Positions 55,852-64,000 of a stretch of 64,000 bases of DNA are shown piece after piece. Each line of letters begins with the position of its first letter. Position 1 is the stretch's first letter. The notes beneath the pieces are model-generated. The model did not search any database. It was not told the DNA's origin and was given only the letters and a program-made list of their open reading frames with translations. A program made the translations under genes and the position numbers. This DNA comes from Paracoccaceae bacterium (GTDB lineage Bacteria; Pseudomonadota; Alphaproteobacteria; Rhodobacterales; Rhodobacteraceae). The stretch is from assembly GCA_014239455.1 (NCBI GenBank), contig JAAZYV010000019.1, positions 1 to 64,000 on the forward strand, written 5' to 3'.

Positions 55852-56343
55852 TCAACGCTTAGAAAACTGGAAACTTCTGCGAGCTTTTGGTTTTCCGTAT
55901 TTCTTTCGCTCTACAACTCTACTATCTCTCGTTATGAACCCAGCAGTCTTCAGAGACGGTCTCAAAGCCGGTTCGAAAAAACTAAGTGCTTTAGATATTC
56001 CATGCTTAAGTGCCCCTGCCTGTCCGGAGAGTCCTCCTCCTTTTACAGTAGCATTTATATCAAACTGGCTTGTTACTCCCGCCACAGAAAATGGTTGGTT
56101 CACCAGCATTTGTAGAACTGGTCTGGCAAAGTACTTACCCATGTCTTTTCCATTTACTATCACAACACCGGCGCCCCGTTTCAGCCATACCCTAGCTACA
56201 GCACTTTTTCTTTTGCCAGTTGCATATGAGCGTCCGAATTCATCCGTTTTTGATTTAACTTCTTCAATCACTACCTCTTCAGGAGATTGGGGATCTTCTT
56301 GTAATGATTTTAGGTCTTCTAGAGATTTCTTTGTCTCTTCCAT
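55852..56343 (-). CDS. rpsI: 30S ribosomal protein S9
   Basis: 163 residues: an acidic N-terminal extension (about 1-37), common in alphaproteobacteria, then the S9 core [54 protein letters not shown] and the C-terminal [22 protein letters not shown], whose tail reaches the P-site tRNA. It is 4 bases downstream of rplM in the usual L13-S9 operon. What follows on the same strand is the repeat-rich segment rather than argC, the common partner. Confidence 0.97.
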   Translation of the reverse strand: MEETKKSLEDLKSLQEDPQSPEEVVIEEVKSKTDEFGRSYATGKRKSAVARVWLKRGAGVVIVNGKDMGKYFARPVLQMLVNQPFSVAGVTSQFDINATVKGGGLSGQAGALKHGISKALSFFEPALRPSLKTAGFITRDSRVVERKKYGKPKARRSFQFSKR

Positions 56344-56347
56344 ATTT

Positions 56348-56821
56348 TCAATTTCTCTTTGTATTTTTTTTGTTCATGATTTTAATATCTACTGACTTGG
56401 GGTTTTGTGCTTCGTGAGGATGGTCGCTCCCAGAATAGATCCGAAGATTTGTCAATTGCTGTCTTGACAGAGGTCCTCCAGGCAACATTCTCTTAACTGC
56501 CTTCATCACTACCCTCTCTGGAAATTTACCTTCCAGGATATCCACAGCTTTTCTAGATTTGATCCCTCCTGGATAACCGGTATGCCAATAATATGTTTTA
56601 TCTTCCCTCTTTTTACCTGTAAGCTCAATCTTTTCTGCATTCACGATGATCACATTGTCACCCATATCCATGTGCGGAGTAAAGGTTGGCTTATGTTTAC
56701 CCCTAAGATAGCTCGCAACTAAAGATGCCAACCTACCAAGCACGACACCTTCAGCATCAATAACCAGCCACTTTTTTTCAATGTCAGCCGGTTTTATGGA
56801 GAATGTTTTATTAATAGGCAT
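56348..56821 (-). CDS. rplM: 50S ribosomal protein L13
   Basis: 157 residues. L13 motifs [56 protein letters not shown] are read in order, then [16 protein letters not shown] and [40 protein letters not shown]. Assembles early into the large subunit. It has its own upstream promoter candidate in the 128-base spacer after the thioesterase gene. Confidence 0.97.
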   Translation of the reverse strand: MPINKTFSIKPADIEKKWLVIDAEGVVLGRLASLVASYLRGKHKPTFTPHMDMGDNVIIVNAEKIELTGKKREDKTYYWHTGYPGGIKSRKAVDILEGKFPERVVMKAVKRMLPGGPLSRQQLTNLRIYSGSDHPHEAQNPKSVDIKIMNKKNTKRN

Positions 56822-56855
56822 TTTTACTCTATCGAATAATCATATGGTTGCGTCC

Positions 56856-56883
56856 CTTTTAAGAAAATTTTTGGGTTCGTCAA
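56856..56883 (-). promoter_or_regulatory. candidate promoter for rplM-rpsI
   Basis: Minus strand: -35 TTGACG (56883-56878), a 16-base spacer, -10 TAAAAG (56861-56856). It gives a leader of about 30 nt starting near GGGACGCAACC. The -10 is poor. Confidence 0.4.
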
Positions 56884-56949
56884 TGATAATCGTCAGATAT
56901 CCTAAATTATTTTCTAATAGCTTAGCATTGTGGAGGTTATTTGTTAAAA

Positions 56950-57369
56950 TTAGCTTCTGTTGGGTGATAATGAATAAGTAAAAATTGCATGTGCAACCAG
57001 TTGAGACATGTCTTCAGAAAAAATTTCAACATCTCCAACTACTAATTGCCTACCCGATTTCTTAATTTTTGCAACCGCTATGAGATTACTACGCTGAGGT
57101 TTTCTTAAAAAATTTATAGAAACATTGGTAGTTAGAGCTAATGTACCAGATCCTGTTAATGAGATCACAGCTAAATAAAAAGCAATGTCGGCTAATTCAA
57201 ACATAGTTGGACCCGAAATCGTATTTCCTGGCCTTAAATTTGCGTCAGTTGCGACCAACTGCACCTCACTTAAGCAATTTTCCAACTTCAATATACTATA
57301 CTTACCTCTAATCTGAGGAAAAATTTCTTCCAAATATTTGATCATCTGATCTATTGAAAACTTGTTCAT
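56950..57369 (-). CDS. PaaI-like hotdog-fold thioesterase
   Basis: 139 residues. The single hotdog domain shows RPGNTISGPTMFELADIAFYLAVISLTG, with the Asp of the central helix as the likely catalytic acid, and TTNVSINFLRKPQRSNLIAVAKI on the strand side. It hydrolyses an acyl-CoA, probably medium-chain or aryl. It precedes rplM by 128 bases and is divergent from the enoyl-CoA hydratase family gene. This thioesterase-rplM-rpsI order recurs in alphaproteobacteria. Confidence 0.85.
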   Translation of the reverse strand: MNKFSIDQMIKYLEEIFPQIRGKYSILKLENCLSEVQLVATDANLRPGNTISGPTMFELADIAFYLAVISLTGSGTLALTTNVSINFLRKPQRSNLIAVAKIKKSGRQLVVGDVEIFSEDMSQLVAHAIFTYSLSPNRS

Positions 57370-57424
57370 TATTTCTTATTCTGAAAGTTAATTTTTAATT
57401 CACATACAGTATAAGGAGAGTTTA

Positions 57425-58213
57425 ATGAGTTCAATTCTTTTACATGAAGTCAAGGGTAAATCAGAGGTATTGACATTTAATTCTCCAGAAAAATTAAATG
57501 TTCTCTCTGAAGAAATGCTAGATGAGCTTTCGACAGCACTTGTTAAATCCGATTCGAACCAATCAACTCATACTGTAATAATTAGATCCACTGGAAAAGC
57601 CTTTTGCGCGGGACATGACTTAAAACAAATGCAGAAAGCAAGAAAAAATCCCGATAAGGGCTTAAATTACTTTAATGCTCTTTTCAACCAATGTTCCAAT
57701 GTAATGATGCAGATAAAAAACTTGTCAAAACCTGTCATAGCGGAAGTGCAAGGGATTGCTACTGCCGCAGGGTGCCAGTTGGTAGCAACTTGTGACATTG
57801 CCGTAGCTTCTGATAGTGCAAGATTTGGAGTTAATGGAGTTAATATAGGTCTATTTTGTTCCACCCCAATGGTTGCACTATCACGGAATATAGGCAGGAA
57901 GAAGACTTTTGAAATGCTTGTCACTGGTGATTTCATGACTGCTTCAGAAGCAAAACAAGCAGGTCTAATAAACCATGTTATGGACGAGGAAATGTTATCA
58001 AACAAAACTAATGAGATTGCAGAGAAAATCTCTGCAAAATTCAAACGCGTGGTAAAAATTGGCAAAAAAGCTTTTTATAACCAAGCTGAAATGAATTTAA
58101 AAGACGCATATGACTATACAGCAAAAGTGATGGCTGAAAATATGCTGTTAGATGAAACAGTCGAAGGTATTTCTGCATTTATCGATAAGAGAGCTCCTGA
58201 TTGGATCGAGTAA
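57425..58213 (+). CDS. enoyl-CoA hydratase/isomerase family protein
   Basis: 262 residues of the crotonase fold. IIRSTGKAFCAGHDLKQM forms the first oxyanion-hole strand and VIAEVQGIATAAGCQLVATCDIAVAS the second, ASEAKQAGLINHVM is the C-terminal family motif. The usual catalytic glutamates are not obvious at the expected places, so hydratase activity is not certain. AGGAG 6 bases upstream supports the ATG. Divergent from the thioesterase gene (55 bases) and convergent with ctaA (29 bases). Confidence 0.87.
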   Translation: MSSILLHEVKGKSEVLTFNSPEKLNVLSEEMLDELSTALVKSDSNQSTHTVIIRSTGKAFCAGHDLKQMQKARKNPDKGLNYFNALFNQCSNVMMQIKNLSKPVIAEVQGIATAAGCQLVATCDIAVASDSARFGVNGVNIGLFCSTPMVALSRNIGRKKTFEMLVTGDFMTASEAKQAGLINHVMDEEMLSNKTNEIAEKISAKFKRVVKIGKKAFYNQAEMNLKDAYDYTAKVMAENMLLDETVEGISAFIDKRAPDWIE

Positions 58214-58242
58214 TCTTCTAACCAATCTTAACAAATCTCACC

Positions 58243-59310
58243 CTACCTATCTATATTTAACTCAAACTTGAGATTTAATATTGAGAGTAATAATAACATA
58301 GCAGTGAGTTGGTGTGCAAAACCCAAAGACACGGGAACTGATGTTAATAAAGCCAGAATACCTATAAAGACCTGTAATGATAAAAAGCCAAACAAAAAGT
58401 GATAGCTAGCCTTTTGATATCTTGTTAAATTAATATTTTTTATTCCTTTTATCCAAATAATTGCACCCAAGGTAAACAATATATACCCTGCAAGCCTGTG
58501 ATTAAACTGAACCAAAGCAGGATTTTCTAAAAAATTTAGATATTTAGGAACCAAATAAAATATATCATCGGGAACAATTCTTCCATTCATGAGAGGCCAA
58601 TCTGTATAACTTTGACCTGCATCTATTCCGGAAACTAATGCGCCAAGGAAAGCTTGTATGAAGAAACCGCCTAGTAAAAAATTAATGAGAATTTCTTCAG
58701 TTGAACTCTTTTTCAAAATTCCTTTAGATGAATGGTGCTGAGGCCAATTACTGTTCAATCTGATGAGCAGAAAAATCACAGAGATGATTATAAGTGCCAA
58801 GCTTAGATGGATAGCCAACCGATAAGAAGCAACATCTAACATAGATTTTTCTGAATCCAATCCAGATTGAACCATCCACCACCCTATAAATGCTTGTGTG
58901 AAACCAAGAATTCCTAAAAGGAGAAAAGATCTGATCAAAAATTTAGGTACTTTGTTTACGAAACAAAACCAGATAAAACCCAGCAACCAAACTAATCCTA
59001 TTAATCGACCAAACTGGCGATGCCCCCATTCCCACCAAAAAATGTACTTAAATTCTTCCCGGGTCATTGAGCTATTTTGTAAGAAGAATTCTGAAGTCTC
59101 TCTATATCTATCGAATAAAATAATCCAATCCTCTTCAGACATTGGAGGGATTGCTCCCATTAAAGGAGCCCAATCTGTAATTGATAATCCAGAGTCGGTT
59201 AATCTGGTAAGTCCACCAATGAGAACCATAAAGAAAATTAATATAAGAAGAATGAAGAGCCAAATTTGCACAGCTGCTTTATTGTAACCAGTAAAATGAA
59301 ATGTTTCCAT
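58243..59310 (-). CDS. ctaA: heme A synthase (CtaA/COX15)
   Basis: 355 residues from the ATG at 59310, which has GGAG 9 bases upstream; a start 39 bases earlier has no good site. About eight membrane spans. MVLIGGLTRLTDSGLSITDWAPLMGAIPPMS is the COX15 signature, and conserved heme ligand histidines are in WWEWGHRQFGRLIGL, RLAIHLSLALI, VQFNHRLAGYILF and LGFAHQLTAMLLL. It oxidises heme O to heme A for aa3 oxidase. ctaB and the oxidase subunits are not in this window. Confidence 0.95.
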   Translation of the reverse strand: METFHFTGYNKAAVQIWLFILLILIFFMVLIGGLTRLTDSGLSITDWAPLMGAIPPMSEEDWIILFDRYRETSEFFLQNSSMTREEFKYIFWWEWGHRQFGRLIGLVWLLGFIWFCFVNKVPKFLIRSFLLLGILGFTQAFIGWWMVQSGLDSEKSMLDVASYRLAIHLSLALIIISVIFLLIRLNSNWPQHHSSKGILKKSSTEEILINFLLGGFFIQAFLGALVSGIDAGQSYTDWPLMNGRIVPDDIFYLVPKYLNFLENPALVQFNHRLAGYILFTLGAIIWIKGIKNINLTRYQKASYHFLFGFLSLQVFIGILALLTSVPVSLGFAHQLTAMLLLLSILNLKFELNIDR

Positions 59311-59465
59311 CCGATTTTTCTCCAGGCATAATTGAAGTTTAACTCCCATACCTTCTTGTTTTCTTGTTTCTTAGGTCTTACTTTTGCACCCTAGTGGTCA
59401 ATTTTCCATTGCGTCTTGGAGACGCAGCATAAATTTTCACACCTTATTTATCGGTAGGAACAGCA

Positions 59466-60194
59466 CTATCCGTCTCTATGTTTTGAAATAGATTTAATTA
59501 TGCCAAACAAAGTCCTGATATCTGGACCAGTTAAAGGCATTCTGTGGAATAAGTTTTCAATATTTCGATTAAGACTTTCCCTTTTATCTTCTGGCCAAAA
59601 ATAACCAGATCGACTGAGTTCGATTTTAAGATTTTGAATAAAACTATTCACTTCAGACTTGTTCGTAATATTTAAATCACTAATAACTCTCTTGATATCG
59701 TCATTAGCATGTTCAGATATTTTGAACCATTCATATGCAAGCACTGCGACTGCATGTGAAAGATTTAAGGAGCTAAATTTAGAGTTTACAGGTACTGTAA
59801 TTATTGCATTAGCAATTGCTATTTCTTTGCTTTCAAGGCCTGCTCTCTCAGAGCCAAAAATTATTCCAACTGATTTACCTTTTCTAATTAGATCTCTTAT
59901 CAGCTTCATACCTTCATATGGATTAAAAACTTCTTTAGAAAATTTTCTGGTGCGAATAGTAGTAGCGAACACTAAATTTAAGTCCTGAATGGCTTCTTCA
60001 AGTGTATGATGTACGAGACACTTATCTAATACTTGTCCTCCGCCTGAAGATACCGTTACAGCTTTTCTGTTTGGCCAACCATCCCTAGGAGCTACTAATC
60101 TAAGCCTGTCCAGACCAAAATTCCACATTACCCTGGCCGTTCCACCTATGTTTTCTCCCATTTGTGGTCTGCTTAAGATAAAATTGGGCTTCAA
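59466..60194 (-). CDS. tRNA/rRNA methyltransferase, TrmJ-like (SpoU family)
   Basis: 242 residues. SPOUT fold: FILSRPQMGENIGGTARVMWNFGLDRLRLVAPRDGWPN at the N-terminus is the TrmJ/LasT form of the SpoU family, GIIFGSERAGLESKEIAIANAIITVPVNSKFSSLNLSHAVAVLAYEW holds the SAM-binding trefoil knot motifs, and the extra C-terminal helical domain fits TrmJ. It probably makes 2'-O-methylation at tRNA position 32. The GCGTCT-TGG-AGACGC hairpin at 59411-59425, between it and ctaA, lacks a good T-run. Confidence 0.9.
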   Translation of the reverse strand: MKPNFILSRPQMGENIGGTARVMWNFGLDRLRLVAPRDGWPNRKAVTVSSGGGQVLDKCLVHHTLEEAIQDLNLVFATTIRTRKFSKEVFNPYEGMKLIRDLIRKGKSVGIIFGSERAGLESKEIAIANAIITVPVNSKFSSLNLSHAVAVLAYEWFKISEHANDDIKRVISDLNITNKSEVNSFIQNLKIELSRSGYFWPEDKRESLNRNIENLFHRMPLTGPDIRTLFGIIKSISKHRDG

Positions 60195-60331
60195 AATATC
60201 TTCCTAATTAAAAAAAAGCTTGAATCGAAAATGCAAACATGATGATAGATAGCGGAAATGGCTAAAACCTTTAACCCAAATTAATAGTGATTTAAAATTG
60301 GCTATCAGAAATTCATCGGAAAAACAATAAC

Positions 60332-61558
60332 ATGTCACAAATACAAAATAAGATTAAAGTTGAAAACCCCATTGTCGAATTGGATGGGGATGAAATGACC
60401 CGAATTATCTGGAAGTTTATTAAGGAAAATTTAATCCTACCTTTTTTGGATTTGGACATACATTACTATGATTTAGGGATTGAAGAAAGGGACAGAACTG
60501 AAGACCAAGTTACTATTGAGGCTTCAAATGCTATTAAGCAATATGGTGTTGGGATAAAATGTGCAACAATTACTCCAGACGAGGCGCGAGTAACCGAGTT
60601 CAAGTTAAAAAAAATGTGGAAATCACCAAATGGAACAATAAGAAATATTCTTGGTGGTGTTGTCTTTAGAGCTCCTATAATTTGTAAGAATGTGCCTAGG
60701 TTAGTACCTGGCTGGACAGACCCCATAGTTATAGGCAGGCATGCATTTGGAGACCAGTATCGCGCTACTGATTTTCTATTTCCTAGCAAAGGGAAACTCA
60801 CCATAAAGTTTGTCGGAGACGATGGTGTCACCATTGAGAAAGAAGTATTTGACGCACCCTCAAGTGGTATAGCGCTAGCAATGTATAACCTAGATAATTC
60901 CATAATAGATTTTGCAAGAGCATCTATGAATTACGGACTTAGGCTGGGATGGCCCGTATATTTGTCAACAAAAAATACGATTTTAAAGGCTTATGATGGA
61001 AGATTTAAAGATCTATTTCAGAAGGTTTATGATGAAGAATTTAAAAAGAAATTTGAAGCAAAGGGTATTAGTTATGAGCATAGGTTAATAGATGATATGG
61101 TTGCCTCAGCCCTAAAATGGTCTGGCTCATTTGTATGGGCCTGTAAGAATTACGATGGTGATGTCCAATCTGACACTGTTGCCCAAGGTTTTGGATCACT
61201 GGGGTTAATGACAAGTCAACTCATGACCCCAGATGGGAAAACTTTGGAAGCAGAAGCAGCTCATGGCACAGTTACTAGACATTACAGAGAATATCAAAAA
61301 GGTAATAAAACTTCTACAAACTCCATAGCATCTATTTTTGCATGGACAGGAGGGCTAAAACATAGAGCCAAACTTGATTCTAATACTGATCTCGAAAAAT
61401 TTTCAACAAAGCTAGAAGAAGTAGTTGTGGAAACCGTGGAAGCTGGTTTTATGACAAAAGACTTAGCCCTCTTAATTGGTCCAAAGCAATCTTGGCTTGA
61501 TACAACCCAGTTTTTGGAGAAAGTTGAAGAAAATCTTAGAAACTCTATAACTATTTAG
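60332..61558 (+). CDS. icd: NADP-dependent isocitrate dehydrogenase
   Basis: 408 residues of the eukaryote-like (subfamily II) homodimeric [19 protein letters not shown] at the start, [13 protein letters not shown] for isocitrate binding, [47 protein letters not shown] for metal and cofactor, and [14 protein letters not shown] [17 protein letters not shown] for NADP. It converts isocitrate to 2-oxoglutarate in the TCA cycle and supplies NADPH. It ends 3 bases from the convergent alaS stop, as in the recA-alaS-icd order of many alphaproteobacteria. Confidence 0.97.
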   Translation: MSQIQNKIKVENPIVELDGDEMTRIIWKFIKENLILPFLDLDIHYYDLGIEERDRTEDQVTIEASNAIKQYGVGIKCATITPDEARVTEFKLKKMWKSPNGTIRNILGGVVFRAPIICKNVPRLVPGWTDPIVIGRHAFGDQYRATDFLFPSKGKLTIKFVGDDGVTIEKEVFDAPSSGIALAMYNLDNSIIDFARASMNYGLRLGWPVYLSTKNTILKAYDGRFKDLFQKVYDEEFKKKFEAKGISYEHRLIDDMVASALKWSGSFVWACKNYDGDVQSDTVAQGFGSLGLMTSQLMTPDGKTLEAEAAHGTVTRHYREYQKGNKTSTNSIASIFAWTGGLKHRAKLDSNTDLEKFSTKLEEVVVETVEAGFMTKDLALLIGPKQSWLDTTQFLEKVEENLRNSITI

Positions 61559-61561
61559 AAC

Positions 61562-64000
61562 TTAACCAAGATTCTGCTTTAAATAGCTTGTCACATTTTT
61601 TACTATTTGATCTACTTTGCCACTCCCATGACCTCCACCTTGAGCAAAGTCAGGTCGCCCCCCACCCCTACCGTTCGTCAACTTTGAAATAATCTTAATA
61701 ATATCGACAGCCGAAATAACTTCACACAACCTTGATGTCACTCCGACAGTATATGATATTTTATCCATGTCTTCCGATATATTAATTATTACTCCAGAAT
61801 CAACTTTCATTTTGTGCTCATCAGTTAACGAACGCATGTCCTTAATTTCAAATCCATCTAGAGTATTAATTATCAACTGGACTCCATGAATTTCATTTAA
61901 ATAATTACTCATTACTTTTTGCTTAGAATGACCTTCTGAACTTTTTTTCAGTTCAGCCACCTGATCAAGAAGTAATCTCTTATCCATAAGCAATGTGTTA
62001 ATTCTTTCACCAATTTTATTTACTGGGGCTTTTAGCATGGCAGCTAAATCAGAAAGATTACTACGATTAGATTGCCCAAACTTTAGTGCACCTAATCCAG
62101 TCAAGGCCTCAATACGTCTGATACCTGAACTAGAAGCAATTTCCGCTTTGATGACGAAAGAACCAATCATCCCAGTTCTTTCAACATGGGTTCCTCCACA
62201 AAGTTCCATGGAATATCTGCTTCCCCCTTCTACTTCTAATTTGCTATCGTCTTCATCGCCCATTAAGACCACACGTACTTCTTCGTCATATTTTTCTCCA
62301 AAAAGAGCTTGAGCTCCAAGTTTCTTTGCATCATCTAAATCCATCAACCTAGTAGAAACAATAGAATTTTGTACAATTTTTTCATTAACTATCTCTTCAA
62401 CAAGCGTGATATCCATGGGGGATAGTGGCTTGTTATGTGAAAAATCAAATCGAATTCTTTCAGCACTGTTAAGAGACCCTCTCTGGTTTACATGTGAACC
62501 CAGTACATCTTTCAAAGCTTGATGCATTATGTGTGTTGCAGAGTGATTAGAGGATATCTTATTTCGAGTTAAGGGATCCACCTCCAATTGCACAAGATCT
62601 CCAGAGGATATTTTACCATTCAAGATCTTTAATTTGTGCACAAAAAGGTCTCCAATTTTCTGCACATCTTCAATAGTTGCATCCATCTTATCATTAAAAA
62701 TTCTTCCGCTATCAGCAACTTGACCTCCACTCTCGGCATAAAATGGTGTCTGATTAAAAACTGCATCGATTAGATCATTTTCATCGGCTAGGTCTTGTTG
62801 GACCCCGCCAATTACTAATGCCAAGACCTTTGCCTGCGATCTGAGCGTCTTGTATCCTAAAAACTCCGTTGTTCCTAATTTATTGCAAAGGTCAAACCAA
62901 ATACGATCTATTTTCTTATCCCCTGATCCAGACCAAGCCTCTCTAGCTCTTGTTTTTTGCAATTTCATGGCCTCATCAAAGCCTTTTAAATCAACCTGTA
63001 ACTGTCGTTCCCGCAGAGTATCCTGGGTCAAATCTAAGGGGAATCCATACGTGTCATATAGCTTGAAAGCAACATCTCCAGATATTTTATCTCCATCTTT
63101 TAATTTATTAATTTCATCATCTAAAATATCCAAGCCTCTATCCAAAGTTTTTTTGAACTTAACTTCCTCATTTAGCAAACTATCTTGAATCAATTCTCTA
63201 GCCTCAATAAGTTCTGGAAAGGCAACCCCCATCTCACGAGTTAATGAATTAACCATCTTGTGCATCATGGGCTCCTTGACACCCAGAAAGTGCACGTGAC
63301 GCATAGCCCTTCTCATTATCCTTCTTAAGACATATCCTCTTCCTTCATTGGAGGGGAAAATACCTTCTGTTATCAAGAATGAAATTGATCTAATGTGATC
63401 AGCGATTACCCTATGATGAATATTCATGTCTCCATCCGGTTGTTGTGAAGATAAGTTTGCTGACTCTTCAATTAAACCTCTCATCAAATCTGTATTAAAA
63501 TTGTCATGTGTTCCCTGCAAAACAGCACCAATTCTTTCCAGCCCCATGCCAGTATCGATAGATGGTTTTGGTAAATTTATTTGGTTACCATCTTCCAATT
63601 GATCGTACTGCATAAATACTAAATTCCAGATTTCCACAAATCTATCGCCATCCTCTTCTGATGAACCAGGAGGTCCTCCTTGCACACTCGGGCCATGATC
63701 AAAGAATATCTCTGAACAGGGTCCACAGGGACCCGTTGGGCCCATAGACCAAAAATTATCAGTGCTTTTTATCTTTATGATCTGAGAACCAGATAATCCT
63801 GCATATTTCTGCCAGATCTTAATGGCTTCTTCATCAGTATGATAAACCGTTACTAGTAACTTCTCTTTTGGCAAATCAAACTCTTTGGTGATTAAATCCC
63901 AAGCAAGAGGAATAGCTAACTCTTTAAAATAATGACCAAAGGAAAAATTACCCAACATTTCGAAAAAGGTGTGATGACGCGCAGTGTATCCTACATTATC
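61562..64000 (-). CDS. alaS: alanyl-tRNA synthetase, N-terminus outside the window
   Basis: 812 residues present; the frame continues past the window edge (it reads DNVGYTARHHTFFEMLGNF at the border), so only about 60 N-terminal residues are missing. Motifs in order: aminoacylation motifs MGPTGPCGPCSE and GMGLERIGAV, the editing domain HSATHIMHQALKDVL and CGGTHVERTG with their zinc ligands, and C-terminal GRGGGRPDFAQGGG (the DHHA1 region). It charges tRNA-Ala and edits Ser/Gly mischarging. Its stop is 3 bases from that of icd. Confidence 0.97.
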   Translation of the reverse strand, partial: DNVGYTARHHTFFEMLGNFSFGHYFKELAIPLAWDLITKEFDLPKEKLLVTVYHTDEEAIKIWQKYAGLSGSQIIKIKSTDNFWSMGPTGPCGPCSEIFFDHGPSVQGGPPGSSEEDGDRFVEIWNLVFMQYDQLEDGNQINLPKPSIDTGMGLERIGAVLQGTHDNFNTDLMRGLIEESANLSSQQPDGDMNIHHRVIADHIRSISFLITEGIFPSNEGRGYVLRRIMRRAMRHVHFLGVKEPMMHKMVNSLTREMGVAFPELIEARELIQDSLLNEEVKFKKTLDRGLDILDDEINKLKDGDKISGDVAFKLYDTYGFPLDLTQDTLRERQLQVDLKGFDEAMKLQKTRAREAWSGSGDKKIDRIWFDLCNKLGTTEFLGYKTLRSQAKVLALVIGGVQQDLADENDLIDAVFNQTPFYAESGGQVADSGRIFNDKMDATIEDVQKIGDLFVHKLKILNGKISSGDLVQLEVDPLTRNKISSNHSATHIMHQALKDVLGSHVNQRGSLNSAERIRFDFSHNKPLSPMDITLVEEIVNEKIVQNSIVSTRLMDLDDAKKLGAQALFGEKYDEEVRVVLMGDEDDSKLEVEGGSRYSMELCGGTHVERTGMIGSFVIKAEIASSSGIRRIEALTGLGALKFGQSNRSNLSDLAAMLKAPVNKIGERINTLLMDKRLLLDQVAELKKSSEGHSKQKVMSNYLNEIHGVQLIINTLDGFEIKDMRSLTDEHKMKVDSGVIINISEDMDKISYTVGVTSRLCEVISAVDIIKIISKLTNGRGGGRPDFAQGGGHGSGKVDQIVKNVTSYLKQNLG

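Noticed and set aside
59411..59425. GCGTCT/AGACGC hairpin as trmJ terminator
   Set aside because: The 3-base loop and lack of a U-run make it unconvincing in either direction.

Overview
The window is about 64 kb of a compact, AT-rich alphaproteobacterial chromosome. Support comes from gene content and order: an iscR-nifS-sufBCD-sufS cluster, a Mg-type HemB, ccmE-ccmF-ccmH next to argC, rplM-rpsI preceded by a PaaI-like thioesterase, icd convergent with alaS, TrmFO, GluQRS, a TAXI-TRAP transporter and GlnE. Short spacers, many 1-20 bp overlaps and convergent ends only a few bases apart suggest a streamlined, probably aquatic, free-living heterotroph. I cannot name the genus.

Layout. Left end (1-10.1 kb): the first codons of rpsB with a structured leader, a DUF502 membrane protein, mfd, hemB, a SYLF-domain lipoprotein, a beta-hydroxyacid dehydrogenase and a penicillin-acylase-family Ntn hydrolase. 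10.1-17.8 kb: a minus-strand suf operon for Fe-S cluster assembly with an Rrf2/IscR regulator, two cysteine desulfurases and two small YIP1-like membrane proteins. 17.8-30.9 kb: alpha/beta hydrolase, tyrS, two cyclophilins, coaD, uvrA, ssb, gyrA, trmFO, gluQ, a decayed hisI and a NifU-like protein. 31-42 kb: recG, ligA, mnmA, yaaA, an M20 peptidase, a small unknown gene and glnE. 42-46 kb: ccmH, ccmF, ccmE and argC.

46.1-55.9 kb lies between argC and rpsI, which are adjacent in many alphaproteobacteria, and looks like accessory DNA. It holds an acyltransferase, an unknown protein, a TAXI-TRAP transporter whose last downstream gene is nadC, a methyltransferase, and then a sparse 3.6-kb stretch. 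That stretch has a GFA-domain gene bracketed by paired TGTTACG repeats, and a three-gene cassette (OpgC-like acyltransferase, small membrane protein, XRE regulator) bracketed by 31-bp imperfect direct repeats. This is the best candidate here for an undescribed mobile unit.

Right end (55.9-64 kb): rpsI, rplM, thioesterase, enoyl-CoA hydratase family gene, ctaA/COX15, trmJ-like methyltransferase, icd and most of alaS, which runs off the window.

Functionally the window is mainly housekeeping: Fe-S and heme/cytochrome maturation, DNA repair and topology, tRNA charging and modification. The most concrete anomaly is hisI, which carries an in-frame amber codon and has lost one of its three zinc cysteines. 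I saw no tRNA, rRNA, CRISPR array or transposase gene.
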